Assembly: GCA_039105265.1 (NCBI GenBank)
Contig: JAPFFF010000003.1
Span: 6,076,001 to 6,140,000, forward strand
DNA from: Tritrichomonas musculus
Taxonomy: Eukaryota > Parabasalia > Tritrichomonadida > Tritrichomonadidae
Reading direction: 5' to 3'
DNA: 64,000 bases
Position numbers and translations under genes: made by a program. Shown piece after piece: positions 9,507 through 20,989 of the stretch; within the stretch, counting starts at the first letter, position 1; every line of letters starts with the position of its first letter. The notes below the pieces were generated by a model that did not search any database, was not told the DNA's origin, and was given only the letters and a program-made list of their open reading frames with translations.

Positions 9507-11054
9507 ATGTCAGGAGCACTTAAAGAACGTTGCCATTATGCACCATATTTATCAAAAGTATGTTCTGCTAAAGATTGCGTTAAATTTTTCCGTGATGGAC
9601 AATACTTAGGCTGGTCAGGTTTCACTCCAGTTGGTGATCCAAAAGTTGTACCAATTGCACTTGCTGAACATGTTGAACAAAATCATCTCCAAGGAAAGAT
9701 GAGGTTCAATCTTTACATTGGTTCATTTGTTAGTGAAAATACTGAAGGTAGATGGGCAAAGAATGATATGATCGCATCTCGTTTTCCATACCAATCATCA
9801 CCAGTTCTTCGTAATACAATCAACAGTGGAAGATGCGATTACCACGATAAACACTTATCAATGTTCCCTCAAGAACTTGCATGGGGATTCTACACCAAAG
9901 GACGTAAAACACCACTTGATATCGCAATCATTGAAGCAACAGAAATTCTTGACGATGGATCAATCGTCCTTGCTGGCTCAGTTGGTTCATCTCCAGAAGA
10001 ATGTCAATCAGCAGAAAAAATTATCATCGAACTTAACACTGCTATTCCATCATTCAAAGGTTGCCACGATATTGTTCAAGCTTACAGACCACCATTAAAG
10101 CCATTGAACATTTGCAATGTTCATGACCGTATTGGTGATATCTCTATCAAAGTTGATCCACGTAAAGTTATCGCTGTTGTTGAATCTAAGCTCGACTTCC
10201 CAGGACGTCCAGTTAAAGATGCTGATGATGACGAAAAGAAGATTGGTCAACACGTTGTCGAATTCTTCCACAACGAAGTTAAGCACGGACGTCTTCCAGA
10301 AAGCCTTTATCCACTTCAATCAGGTGTCGGAAATATTGGAAATGCTGTTCTTGAAGGACTTGATAAATCAAATCTTTCAAATCTTACTGTATATACAGAA
10401 GTTGCACAAGATGCTATGCTTCCAATGTTTGACTCAGGAAAGCTTCGCTTTGCATCATCATCATCATTCACACTTTCAAACTTTGAACACTTATACAATA
10501 ACTTCGAATTCTACAAGAAGAAATTCGTTCTTCGTCCAGTTGCTATTTCTAATGCACCAGAAGTAATTCGTCGTCTTGGCTGCATTGCTTTGGATACACC
10601 AATTGAATTTGATATTTATGGTCATGCAAACTCAACACACATTGATGGCACTAAACTTGAAAATGGTCTCGGTGGTTCAGCAGATTTCTTAAGAAATGCT
10701 TACATCTCAATCGCTCACTGCCCATCAGCACGTAAAACAAAGACACATCCAACTGGTATCTCATCAGTTGTTCCAATGGTTTCTCACTGCGATCATACAG
10801 AACACGATATCGATATCCTTGTTACAGAACAAGGAGTTGCTGATTGCAGAGGCCTTTCTCCAGTTCAACGTGCTCGTTGCATTATTAAGAATTGTGCTCA
10901 CCCAGATTACAAAGATCAACTTACAGAATATCTTAACTTATCAATTAAGGCTTGCCAACATGGACGCGGACATGAACCACATATGCTCGATAAAGTATTC
11001 AAGATGCATACACAATTCCTTCAAACAAAGAACATGCATCTTGACCACTGGTAA
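9507..11054 (+). CDS. ASCT: Acetate:succinate CoA-transferase, hydrogenosomal type
   Basis: A 515-aa family I CoA-transferase / acetyl-CoA hydrolase family protein. It should move CoA from acetyl-CoA to succinate, releasing acetate; succinyl-CoA then feeds succinyl-CoA synthetase to make ATP. In trichomonads this occurs in the hydrogenosome. Visible signatures: the glutamate in VYTEVAQDAM (E298), the expected CoA-thioester nucleophile, and GLGGSADF at 387-394, the conserved CoA/oxyanion-site loop. Length is normal for the family. Codon use is more GC-rich and regular than neighbouring genes, suggesting high expression. The N-terminus (MSGALKERCHYAPYLSKVC) is short and could include a hydrogenosomal presequence, but no clear cleavage site is seen. 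The stop lies within TAAA, a trichomonad polyadenylation tetranucleotide. Confidence 0.93.
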   Translation: MSGALKERCHYAPYLSKVCSAKDCVKFFRDGQYLGWSGFTPVGDPKVVPIALAEHVEQNHLQGKMRFNLYIGSFVSENTEGRWAKNDMIASRFPYQSSPVLRNTINSGRCDYHDKHLSMFPQELAWGFYTKGRKTPLDIAIIEATEILDDGSIVLAGSVGSSPEECQSAEKIIIELNTAIPSFKGCHDIVQAYRPPLKPLNICNVHDRIGDISIKVDPRKVIAVVESKLDFPGRPVKDADDDEKKIGQHVVEFFHNEVKHGRLPESLYPLQSGVGNIGNAVLEGLDKSNLSNLTVYTEVAQDAMLPMFDSGKLRFASSSSFTLSNFEHLYNNFEFYKKKFVLRPVAISNAPEVIRRLGCIALDTPIEFDIYGHANSTHIDGTKLENGLGGSADFLRNAYISIAHCPSARKTKTHPTGISSVVPMVSHCDHTEHDIDILVTEQGVADCRGLSPVQRARCIIKNCAHPDYKDQLTEYLNLSIKACQHGRGHEPHMLDKVFKMHTQFLQTKNMHLDHW

Positions 11055-11230
11055 ATTTAAATTTACAAACATAAATAAATGAATTTTGAAACCTATAATT
11101 GGTATTGCTTTTTGTTTTGGATTAATTAGAAATCCATTCGATTAAAAAAAAAAAAATAACTTATGTTTTTTTCTTTTTCTTTATATTTATTATAATACAA
11201 ATAACAAACAAATTACTATAAAATAATAAA

Positions 11231-14200
11231 TCAACGAGGAACAATTCTTCCAACTATTAATACTTGAACTTTCACGTTATGTTCTGGAATAAGGAAGTAC
11301 CAAACTGATTCAATGGTTTTAACAGATGCTGGCTTATAAGAAAATTTAGCAGAATGATGCTGGCCACTTGAAATGTAGGCACGAGCTGTTTCGCAATGCA
11401 AAGAAGGGTTATTATGAACTTTATCTTCTTCCCAAAACACTTCATATGGCATTTCTGTTGTATTGATAATTTCAAAAACTTTATAAGTTTTCACTCCGAT
11501 TCCAGAAGAATAGATTTCTATTACTTTCGTATCACTAGATAGTTCATAAGTGTAATCAGAATGCCTTTTCCCTGACGACAAATAATCTGAAATAGGAGCG
11601 CTAATATGACAGATCGGCCTCTTTGCAAAACCAGAGACGAATATTTCAGGAAGTTTCTCGTCAAGAAATGGAATTTCACATTTCAAATAAGCATTAAAAT
11701 CATCTACTTCTTCTGGTGTGAAATAAACTGTGAACGTTGTAGTAGATCCACCTTCTATTACACCAGAAACAGGTTGAACACTGAAGGGAACTTTGTGAAA
11801 TTGAATATAACTTGTTCGAAGTGATTCAAACTTTGTCACAACCCATGTGTATTCAAATCTAATTGATGAAGTATTTTTAAGATCAAAAGTGATATATCGT
11901 GTGTCGAACATCATTGTTGTATTGAATACAATTTGGTTAGTTGATAATTGATAACGGATGATGTCTGATATTGCTGATACAAGAAGTGGTATATCTTTTG
12001 GACGATCAACAGTTTCAGTATATAATGGTTCTGGTTTTATTTCAACAAGTTTGATAGGATCTAAAATTGATTTTTGTTGATCAAGATGCGATTGAATTTG
12101 CTGTTGTAATGAGTCATATTCGTCTAATGGGAAATTTCGCATTAAAGATTTTCTCTTTTGATAAGCTTTACTTGTTCTTCTTTTAGCTGATGAACTTACA
12201 TTCAAACTCTTTCTGGCAGAATTTCTTCTGGCTCGATTAGGAGTTCGTCTTGAATCATCTGAAGGAGGACGAATTTTTTCTGGGGAGAAATCGCCTAGCA
12301 TTTCTATTGGTATTTGGTCGGGTTGTATAAACTTCACTGTTTTCATTGAGTCATCCCAATCAGGAACAGAGTCAATAACTCTCGCATTATTTCTGTTTCT
12401 ATTAAATCTCGCGGAACGGCCATTTATTGAACTTGCCTTACTACTAACACTATTAAAACTACTACTTGAATCAGATTCAATAAATTCAATATGAGTGAAT
12501 TTACAAGCAATTTGCTGATTATGATATGTTAAGGGATGCGTTGCCGAAAACGATATAGTTATTTGCTTTGATTTTCCAGCATGAAGATGGCCCACGCATG
12601 GCGAAAAGTGAAATTCATTGGTTTCATTCCAAACAAAGCGAAAATGCTTCTCTAAACTCAAATTTCTTATCCAAAAAGATTTTGATTGGGCGTGTCCAAC
12701 AATATTATTGTTGAAAAAGATATCACTATTACTATTCAAAACCTCATTTGTTAGTCCTTCAAACACAATTTCTTCGTTGAACGATTCACCAGAAAAATTA
12801 ATATTAAAATTCAATTTAGGATGATCGATAACTGCAACTTGAACGCTATATTGAAATTTCCTTGCCATTGACGAAGATGTATTTGAGCCAAAACTTGTCG
12901 AACTAGGTGCGAAAGAAACGAATAAATTGAGAAGTCTTCCAGGTTCAATTTCAATTGGATTTTCACAATCAACTTCGACAGTTTTCTGATTTGATCCTTG
13001 AACACTAATTGTGAAATCTGGAGAACCTTTTGTTGCAAATTGGATTAAATTTTTTACTAAACCAAAATTTTTGATAGCAACTGTTTTTGTTTTTTTTGTA
13101 CCAATTAACGTTCTTCCGAAAGGAATATTCATTGCTTTTTGAGCAATTTTACCATCTGTTCCAACAATTCCAACCGATGGAATTGCTCCTCTTCCTTCGA
13201 CCAAAAATTTCAGATAATTCGTTTCCAGATCGATTCCACCTCTAACAGAGAATTCGATCATATTAGCGTAATTTGATGACTTCTTCGGTGTAAAAATCAA
13301 ATCAACAAGTTCTCTGCTGTTTGGCTGAATAGTGACAGTATTCTTGCTAATCGTGAAAGCACGAAGTCGAGGATCAGTTGAAGTTGAAGGCGAACTCTTT
13401 TTAGTACCGGAAGGTGAATTCTTTGAACTTTTCAGATTCATATTTGCTTTTGAATGAATTGAAATATCAACAATTGATTCAATTGGATATGGATTAATGA
13501 GGGCCATTTTGACACTATTTGAATTATTAACAATTGTTGGAGCAAAATGAAGAGTTTTTTCATCCTCAAGGAAAGATGTAATGTCATTTTTAATGAGATC
13601 GTAACGTAACAAAAGTCTTTGTGATGGAAAAATCTTTTCAAAATCGTTTGCAATAATTCCAGGTATGAAACTACTTGCTTTTAACTTGTAAACAAGTCCA
13701 GAATTATTTCCAGGTTGATCATTTTTAATCTTGAACAAAACATTAGATTCATGTCTAGATTGAATATGAGAACAGAAATCAACTTCGATTGTCATTGATT
13801 GATTTGGCAAAATAGAACCATTTTTAATTGCAATGAATGCGAAATTATCAACTTGAAGAGCAATTTTCTTCTTTTTCATGTTTGGCATTGAAGGCGATTT
13901 TTTCCTTGAATTTTGAATCCGACTTGTTGCCATAACATTTGATGATTTAGCTGCTCTTGCAGGTTTATTTGTCTTCTTTTTAGAGTTACTAAATTCATCT
14001 TCAGGATTCACAATTTGCGAAATTTCGAAATCAAAAGGGAAGACGCCATGATTCGTTATTTTAATGTGCTTTGAATTGACAACGTCAACAGGCATGTCGC
14101 CGAAATCGAGAATTTCTGGCGGCTCAATTGAATAACTCGAATAAACAGAATCAACAGAGAATAAAATTGGAATTTCAGCAATATTTGTATTAGTTGAAGT

Positions 14201-17200
14201 ATCTTTCATTTCTAACGTTATTCCTTTAGAATTCTCGAAATGATAATTCGTATTGCTTTGAAAAGTAAATGAAACAGAAATTCCTTTTTCATTGTTTGGC
14301 AAAATTCCCGTTTCTGGCTGAATTTGGAACAACTTTTTATATAATTTTTTGGCATATAAAAAGGTAAAACTTGAAGGATATTTTCCTTTGTTTCTCATTT
14401 GGCAAACAATTGTCTTCGATTCACCAACAATCATTGATCCGAATGACAAATGATCCATCGTTTTAGGAAAGACGAAATCAAAGTTAACATCGAATGATTC
14501 AGCTGATGTATTAATATTAATTGTATTAAACACTTTTTGCTTATTTTTATCCATGATGTTAATTATCAAGTTCTTCTTGAATTGAATCGGCTTGGCTGAA
14601 TGAAAAGTGACAGATATCGACTGCTTACTTCGCGTATTAATGATTCCTTGCTCAGGTTCAAAAGAGAAAACTTCAGGAATTGGCGATTTAATCATCCAAA
14701 AAAGTGGAATTTTGCCAACATTTGACAAATCAACAGTCAATGTTCTTTCTTGCGTCAACAAGATACGATCAAAGTTCAAAATAAGAGGATCACATTCAAC
14801 TTGTGGAATGCAACCCCTACCAAATAAGTTCACAAAAAGTGGAGTTGGATTATCTTTAACGGTTATTATTAATTTATTTTTATATTCTTCAGTTATTGTT
14901 GGATTAAAGCCAACTGTAAGTTGCGACGTTTCATTCGGAGGAATCATTATTGTTGGCGTCTCTAAATTCCATCCAGATTTGAGTCCACTTTCAACAAGCG
15001 ACGCATTAATTTCAACCGGAAAAGTTGTTATATTTTTAAGATTAAAGGACGTACGATAGGCACTTTGTTGACTTCTTTGATTTCGTTCTTTTCCAATTAA
15101 AAGGGCACCGAAATAATATGAGTCAATGTCAGAGACATACGCCATTTCGGTCTTGAAAAGAATCCTCGATACAATCTTTGGAAAAATCGTTGTCAAACTT
15201 CGATCAATTTCAGGATAATCGCAAATTCCATGCAGTTTCATTTCAAAGACATCGTTACGATAATCGATGATTTGGAATTTGAGGGAATCGTCATATTTTC
15301 CAATTGAATCAACAGTGAACTTCACTTTTATTTTCTCTCTTTGATTTGGCTCAAGTATCCATCTTTTTGTGTATCGCATGACATCCATTCCTTTCGATAA
15401 AGATTGGTCAACAATTTTTCTTCCTTTTTTCTTTGAATTTGCTGGAGTTCTTGGCGATGTCATTTCCATCTGAAAACAAGGAAATTCACCAGGAGGCTCC
15501 TCATTAACAACTGTGAAAATTGTCGGCATATTTAAAGGATCACATTCTGTTTTCGCAGGAATGAAAACACGAGGAGGCGGAATAAAATTAACTTCGGCAA
15601 GATTGACCAATTCTTCGAGTGATGGCATTGAATTGATTATATGTGTTTGAATTTCTTCAATTGATTGCGAAACATCAACAAGAAGAACGTTTTCTTGTGT
15701 AATGAAAAATGATGAATCATCATTTTTCATATGTTTAGATAAATCTAGGACTTGGAACGGTTTTTCAGGATTTTTCAATTGCTGAGAAATTGAGCCAAGA
15801 GTGAATTTGAATTTGGCAATTGAAACAGAAACAGGGTCATTGAAAGTTATCGATTTACGACTGAATTTTCTAGGTGCACGATTTCTCATCATTAATTTAG
15901 GTTCATTTTCTCTGAGTCTCTTTCTTGAATGAACATTCTGTCTTCCAGTGCCAAAAATGTTTGATGATGAAGTGCTGTCAAATAACGTCGTTTCACTATC
16001 ATCATAAATTAAATGATCACGATGTTCCTTTCTTTTTTGATCAACATAAAATTGTCGCTCTGGAGGAAGTGCGTCGTATTCATCTTGTGTCATATGCAAG
16101 ATTTCATCCAATTCTTTTTTGTGCTTCTCTTCAATTGCATTCTTCATCTCCTCTTCAGCGACGAATTCGTGTTGCATGATTGAATTCAAATTGCCGTCAA
16201 GAGCGATCATGAAAACATAGTGACCATTCAAACCGGATAGAATTAATGACAATGCTTTCTCTGAAGCAGTTGGAACATTGCTTGTTACAACAGTGAATGG
16301 ATTCTTCGATATTTCATCGAATATTCCTTTTGCTTTAGTTGAATGAACAATGAATTGATCGGCTTCAACGGGCTCTTTAAAGAAACTCAAACCATCAATG
16401 ATGAATCCATGCAAATAACTCGGACCAGAAATCAAATTCCGAAATGTATCAATGTAATATTGATCATCTTTATCATCATCTTTCCATATTTCATTCAATG
16501 AAATAATTGGAATGTTTTGAAGAGAAACTGACAACATTTTACTAACCGTTGTTTTCCCACTTTTAACAGGACCATGAATGATTATACAGAAAGAAAGCAT
16601 CGTGACTTTATTTGGCGAAAGTGGCTCTTGAACTTCAACTTGTTCACACGAATCAAATTTCGAATCAAAAAGAGTCTGTCTCAAAAAACTCGAAGTGTTT
16701 CCATCCGATGATAAAAGACCACTTTTATACTTTTGAATTTCTTGGGAATGAATTTCTTCATATTTTTGTCTCAGCTTTTCACAGACGTTTTCCAAATCAA
16801 ACTGAGGAAGATAAGCTTCAATCTGATACTTCGTTGGATTGACAATATAAAACTCAGCATATGAAGGCTCTCCATAAGGTTGAATGGGATCGAATTGAAG
16901 TTCAGGTGGATCGAATTTCAACTTCATTTGCATTCCACTTCCTTTCAATGTGAATGAAACAGGTGAGACGTTATATTTAATTTTAACATTGAATTGCATT
17001 TGATAGTTCTTTTCTAAATTCGGTGAAAAAGTTACATCTACATTCAAAAAAGATGAAGGCGGCAATGTTTCAGAATTCGGAGTTGCTGTAAAAACAGATC
17101 CAATTCGTTTATCGATGTTTCTTTGAAGCAAGTTTGTTGTCAATGCTTGACCAAAACAAAAATCAATTGGAATTGAATTCATATTTTGAATTTGAACAGT

Positions 17201-20200
17201 TTGTGTTCGACTTTGGCCAACCAAAGTTTGATCAAACTCCAACGATGTTGTTGAGAATATCAATGAAGGAATGCTGATATTTGCTGTGATGTTAATTTGA
17301 TAAAAGAAATCATTGGAGAACGAAATCAATGCAAATTTATTAATTTCTTTCGTCGTCGTGTCCGCCAATTCATTTGAATCAAAAATGAACTTTATCTTTA
17401 TTTCTGATTGCGGTTGAACATTGAGAAAGGAAGTCGGCTCGATGTCAATTCCAGTTCTAGACAAAGAACTCGTGTTAATTTCAAAATTGAAAGGACAAAG
17501 TGAAGTCGATTTCAATGAGTATTCTTTAGTTTTTAATTCACCCATTGTCACATCACCAAAATCAACCAAAAAAGTGGAAACGATAAACTTAGATTGCAAG
17601 TCTCTGTAGATTGGAGTTCTCTGCTTTTTTGACTTTTGAACAAGAGCGAATCTTTCAATCATCAATTCTCGCTCAACTCTCATAAGCATGTCTTGTCCGG
17701 CCGATTCGACTGGAATTCTCGGGTAGAATCGATGCAGAGAAGACAACAAAAGATCGTTCGATGATCGTGGAATATCGATCAACAACTGCGGCGAGCATGA
17801 ATTGACGTGAATGTCAACTTGTGCATCTTCAAAATGGCCAATTTTGAAGAAAAATTTTTCTTTGAATTCTTTTGGTACCAAAGGGACAATTCGTATCGTT
17901 ATGTTGGCAAAACCGCCGCTTTGAATTTGACCTGACATTGGATGGACAGAAAATTCACCAAAACCGCTCCCTTTTGGTATTAATACACCATACTCAACCG
18001 AAACAGTGCTTGTGTTTCTCAAGATCAAAGACGAAGTCAAAACTTCATTGAACATTCTATTTCCAAAGTCGATCAATTCCGGCTCAATTTTGAATGATAT
18101 GTCAGAAGATGATCCTCTCAAATTTATCGTATATTCGGGCCCCCCTTTGACATGACAAACAGCAGTCCCGAAAAGTTCATCTTTGCCGATCGCAAAGAAA
18201 GTAAAAGTTGAATCTTCGGTTTTATTTTTTTCAATTTTGCCACGAATCGGATAAATATCGAAGATTTTGGCAGCATTCTCAGCGTATGTCAGCTCCCACT
18301 CGTACTCGACATCAAGTTCACCGTTATTGGTCAATTGAATTGTCCTTGTATCTTCAGTGTGCTTCAGAAGGCTTCCGAAATCAATCGACGTTGCTGAAAA
18401 CGACAAATTTGGAAAATTCATGTTTGCACGAACGTTTAAATAAAATTTGGCTGGATTTTCATTGAAGCCAAAGGTAATTCTTTTATTAACAATCTCACTT
18501 GAAAATGACTTCTTATAAGAAGGATCAAAAAAGACGTCAAATGACTCGGTTTCTCCTACATCGAGCTCGAATTTATATTTAGACAAAGTAAAAGGAAATT
18601 CCTTTTGGACAACTATTTCTAATGGAAGCTCAGAACGATTCGTTATAGAATTAGTTAACGTCATTTGCTTCATTAGTTGAATTGAAGGGATAATTGGCTG
18701 CTGAGTAATAACGTTTCCTGTCAATTTTTCTTCCTCGTTAACATTATGCATGTAGTTAAAGACCATTAAATTATCATCAAATGAAACAAATGGCTTAATA
18801 AACGTTCCTTTCAATAATGTTTTATATAAATCAATTCGCTTCTTTTGAATCGTTGTGTGACAAGGAAGAGTCATTGAAAAATTACCAGAGGATTTGCACG
18901 AAAGCGAAATTTTGAAAACTTGTGAACAATATGGTTGTATTACTACTTCTGATGGCTCAATAGAAAATTCAAATACAGGTGATTTAGTATCCATATTATC
19001 AAATCTTGGCTTTTGCTGAGCAAACTTGATTTCTTGCGCTCTCCTTCCTTGGTTTTCATATATAAACTCTTTTATTGCTTTTTGCTCGGTAAAAATATAT
19101 CCAAAATTAATAATTGACATATCAATATTCGGGACAATTACAGTTCCAGTTCCTTTGGCAACAACATCTAAATAAATAGGAAGTAAATTTTGGAAAAATA
19201 ATGAAATTTTCCCGTTAAACTGAACAGAATCATCTAAATAAGCAGTAACAGCTACAAAAAAAGTTTCATTTGGCTGAATTGTTGCTTCTTCTGGAAAAAT
19301 CTTAAAAACACCAGATTTACTTTCAATCTCACATTTAAATGGAGCTGGAATTAATGACTTATTGAAAATTTGAAATTTTTGAGTTGTTTCAATCAAAACA
19401 TTGATTGTTCCAAAGTTAACTTTTTCTGAGTTAATAATAATATCTGGACCAACTGATAGAGCAGATACCGTAAATGGAAGAGGAGGTTCATCACTACCAA
19501 ATATTTTAATATATCTGTTTAAATTAATATGGCCAAGTTCAAGCGGTTTAAACTTTAATGCAACTTCAGATACTTTATGACTATGTATAATACCATTTAT
19601 TCTTGTTGCTGTCAAATCAGCATCAAGGATTGATTGATCTGTGGCCTCAACAAATTCATATTTAGCTGGATAATCAGTATCATTTTGTAATTTTATAAAG
19701 GTTTGATATTGATGTCCAATAAAAACAGTTTCTAAATTAATTAACGAATCAACAATAGATATCTTGGGGCAAATACATTCAGCTACAATATGAATTGATG
19801 CAAGATCATCATCACATTTCATTGAATGAACATCAAGCCAAATATCATATTTCTGAACTGATATTGGAATGAATTCGATTCTTATCTTTTGTTCACTGTT
19901 ACCATTAACGAGAGAAGTGTCGGGATATAAATTAAATTCTCTTGCATCAAAAGTCGTGTCTTGTCTTAGAATAAGATTGTAATCAAATGGAATTTCTGAA
20001 GTATTTTTTATTTCAAATTCTTTAGTGAATAAAAAGCCATAACTAACAATTCCAAAATTGATATTTAGCGGACTAATTGAATAAGAAGGACCCATTACTC
20101 TTCCAAAAAAAGTTATCGAAGGCGAGTTTCCCGTAACACCATCGTAACTTGTTTTAAAATTGAATGTTTCTTTAAATTGACCAAGGTAATTCGCTTCAAA

Positions 20201-20803
20201 ATGAATATAAATATCGTTTGAGTCACCAACTGCAATATAGCCATTCTTTGGCGAAAATTGAAATTTTAGACCACTATTTATTTGCCTATCAACAAATTCA
20301 AAACTGAGTGGTATTTTCCCTTTATTAATCAATTGAACTTTATAATCATATTGACTTTCTAGAGCCACATGAGAAATATTAATTTCTGAAATATTAAATT
20401 CAGCGTTTGATGGCAGACCTCTTCCTATTATTGTATATGGAATTCGTTGTTTAGTTTCTTTATTATATAAATATGCTGTACTTTTATATTCAATTGATTT
20501 ATGCGGTTTGAAATAAACATTAATTTGCTCAGATCGTTGTGGCCATACTGTTGCTGATTTTTTTTCAAAGGAAAAATACTCAGAATCAAATAATAATAAT
20601 GATGAATAGTTCGATCTTTGACGAGGATCGTAAATATCGCAATTAAGTAATTTTTTTGATTCTTCATCTTCATTTGCACATTTTCGCCATTCATAATTCA
20701 AACATTTATCGCTATTATTATTTATATTTACTGTTATTATCGAAGTTGTTGTCATATACGTTGGTGGAAACATGCAAGTCGAAGGTGTCATCGAACATTT
20801 CAT
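11231..20803 (-). CDS. HYDIN: HYDIN-like giant ASH/MSP-repeat axonemal protein
   Basis: A 3190-aa protein in one uninterrupted 9.6-kb frame. It is built of many Ig-like ASH/MSP repeats of about 100 residues, with recurring features such as 'hydrophobic-DFG', 'V...IKNTS..P..Y/F' and 'I.P....V.F.P'. In the middle a P-loop GPVKSGKTT begins at G1411 and is followed by a kinase-like segment; HYDIN is known to carry an adenylate-kinase-like insertion in its repeat array, and this pairing identifies the family. Near residues 2750-2880 is a Ser/Arg/Lys-rich low-complexity region. HYDIN is a central-pair (C2b) protein needed for flagellar motility, fitting a flagellate. Vertebrate HYDIN is about 5100 aa, so this copy is shorter. 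It converges tail-to-tail with the CoA-transferase gene, 176 bp apart. Alternative: another ASH-repeat CFAP, but the P-loop argues against that. Confidence 0.88.
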   Translation of the reverse strand: MKCSMTPSTCMFPPTYMTTTSIITVNINNNSDKCLNYEWRKCANEDEESKKLLNCDIYDPRQRSNYSSLLLFDSEYFSFEKKSATVWPQRSEQINVYFKPHKSIEYKSTAYLYNKETKQRIPYTIIGRGLPSNAEFNISEINISHVALESQYDYKVQLINKGKIPLSFEFVDRQINSGLKFQFSPKNGYIAVGDSNDIYIHFEANYLGQFKETFNFKTSYDGVTGNSPSITFFGRVMGPSYSISPLNINFGIVSYGFLFTKEFEIKNTSEIPFDYNLILRQDTTFDAREFNLYPDTSLVNGNSEQKIRIEFIPISVQKYDIWLDVHSMKCDDDLASIHIVAECICPKISIVDSLINLETVFIGHQYQTFIKLQNDTDYPAKYEFVEATDQSILDADLTATRINGIIHSHKVSEVALKFKPLELGHINLNRYIKIFGSDEPPLPFTVSALSVGPDIIINSEKVNFGTINVLIETTQKFQIFNKSLIPAPFKCEIESKSGVFKIFPEEATIQPNETFFVAVTAYLDDSVQFNGKISLFFQNLLPIYLDVVAKGTGTVIVPNIDMSIINFGYIFTEQKAIKEFIYENQGRRAQEIKFAQQKPRFDNMDTKSPVFEFSIEPSEVVIQPYCSQVFKISLSCKSSGNFSMTLPCHTTIQKKRIDLYKTLLKGTFIKPFVSFDDNLMVFNYMHNVNEEEKLTGNVITQQPIIPSIQLMKQMTLTNSITNRSELPLEIVVQKEFPFTLSKYKFELDVGETESFDVFFDPSYKKSFSSEIVNKRITFGFNENPAKFYLNVRANMNFPNLSFSATSIDFGSLLKHTEDTRTIQLTNNGELDVEYEWELTYAENAAKIFDIYPIRGKIEKNKTEDSTFTFFAIGKDELFGTAVCHVKGGPEYTINLRGSSSDISFKIEPELIDFGNRMFNEVLTSSLILRNTSTVSVEYGVLIPKGSGFGEFSVHPMSGQIQSGGFANITIRIVPLVPKEFKEKFFFKIGHFEDAQVDIHVNSCSPQLLIDIPRSSNDLLLSSLHRFYPRIPVESAGQDMLMRVERELMIERFALVQKSKKQRTPIYRDLQSKFIVSTFLVDFGDVTMGELKTKEYSLKSTSLCPFNFEINTSSLSRTGIDIEPTSFLNVQPQSEIKIKFIFDSNELADTTTKEINKFALISFSNDFFYQINITANISIPSLIFSTTSLEFDQTLVGQSRTQTVQIQNMNSIPIDFCFGQALTTNLLQRNIDKRIGSVFTATPNSETLPPSSFLNVDVTFSPNLEKNYQMQFNVKIKYNVSPVSFTLKGSGMQMKLKFDPPELQFDPIQPYGEPSYAEFYIVNPTKYQIEAYLPQFDLENVCEKLRQKYEEIHSQEIQKYKSGLLSSDGNTSSFLRQTLFDSKFDSCEQVEVQEPLSPNKVTMLSFCIIIHGPVKSGKTTVSKMLSVSLQNIPIISLNEIWKDDDKDDQYYIDTFRNLISGPSYLHGFIIDGLSFFKEPVEADQFIVHSTKAKGIFDEISKNPFTVVTSNVPTASEKALSLILSGLNGHYVFMIALDGNLNSIMQHEFVAEEEMKNAIEEKHKKELDEILHMTQDEYDALPPERQFYVDQKRKEHRDHLIYDDSETTLFDSTSSSNIFGTGRQNVHSRKRLRENEPKLMMRNRAPRKFSRKSITFNDPVSVSIAKFKFTLGSISQQLKNPEKPFQVLDLSKHMKNDDSSFFITQENVLLVDVSQSIEEIQTHIINSMPSLEELVNLAEVNFIPPPRVFIPAKTECDPLNMPTIFTVVNEEPPGEFPCFQMEMTSPRTPANSKKKGRKIVDQSLSKGMDVMRYTKRWILEPNQREKIKVKFTVDSIGKYDDSLKFQIIDYRNDVFEMKLHGICDYPEIDRSLTTIFPKIVSRILFKTEMAYVSDIDSYYFGALLIGKERNQRSQQSAYRTSFNLKNITTFPVEINASLVESGLKSGWNLETPTIMIPPNETSQLTVGFNPTITEEYKNKLIITVKDNPTPLFVNLFGRGCIPQVECDPLILNFDRILLTQERTLTVDLSNVGKIPLFWMIKSPIPEVFSFEPEQGIINTRSKQSISVTFHSAKPIQFKKNLIINIMDKNKQKVFNTININTSAESFDVNFDFVFPKTMDHLSFGSMIVGESKTIVCQMRNKGKYPSSFTFLYAKKLYKKLFQIQPETGILPNNEKGISVSFTFQSNTNYHFENSKGITLEMKDTSTNTNIAEIPILFSVDSVYSSYSIEPPEILDFGDMPVDVVNSKHIKITNHGVFPFDFEISQIVNPEDEFSNSKKKTNKPARAAKSSNVMATSRIQNSRKKSPSMPNMKKKKIALQVDNFAFIAIKNGSILPNQSMTIEVDFCSHIQSRHESNVLFKIKNDQPGNNSGLVYKLKASSFIPGIIANDFEKIFPSQRLLLRYDLIKNDITSFLEDEKTLHFAPTIVNNSNSVKMALINPYPIESIVDISIHSKANMNLKSSKNSPSGTKKSSPSTSTDPRLRAFTISKNTVTIQPNSRELVDLIFTPKKSSNYANMIEFSVRGGIDLETNYLKFLVEGRGAIPSVGIVGTDGKIAQKAMNIPFGRTLIGTKKTKTVAIKNFGLVKNLIQFATKGSPDFTISVQGSNQKTVEVDCENPIEIEPGRLLNLFVSFAPSSTSFGSNTSSSMARKFQYSVQVAVIDHPKLNFNINFSGESFNEEIVFEGLTNEVLNSNSDIFFNNNIVGHAQSKSFWIRNLSLEKHFRFVWNETNEFHFSPCVGHLHAGKSKQITISFSATHPLTYHNQQIACKFTHIEFIESDSSSSFNSVSSKASSINGRSARFNRNRNNARVIDSVPDWDDSMKTVKFIQPDQIPIEMLGDFSPEKIRPPSDDSRRTPNRARRNSARKSLNVSSSAKRRTSKAYQKRKSLMRNFPLDEYDSLQQQIQSHLDQQKSILDPIKLVEIKPEPLYTETVDRPKDIPLLVSAISDIIRYQLSTNQIVFNTTMMFDTRYITFDLKNTSSIRFEYTWVVTKFESLRTSYIQFHKVPFSVQPVSGVIEGGSTTTFTVYFTPEEVDDFNAYLKCEIPFLDEKLPEIFVSGFAKRPICHISAPISDYLSSGKRHSDYTYELSSDTKVIEIYSSGIGVKTYKVFEIINTTEMPYEVFWEEDKVHNNPSLHCETARAYISSGQHHSAKFSYKPASVKTIESVWYFLIPEHNVKVQVLIVGRIVPR

Positions 20804-20981
20804 AGCTTATTTGTTAAAAAAAGAGAAAGATAAGCAATTTTTTTTAAAAAAACGAGGAATGTTAAAAAAAACTTTCAAAAAGTTTTAATTAAAATATAAA
20901 CGTAATTTTTTTATGAATTTTTAAAATTCAAATGATATCTTAGAAGTTATTATAACTTTTCAAATGATAAAAATTTATATG
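20804..20981. other. Upstream region of the HYDIN-like gene
   Basis: A-rich stretch directly upstream of the minus-strand start at 20803. No clear initiator motif recognised. Confidence 0.35.
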
Positions 20982-20989
20982 TGTATAAG

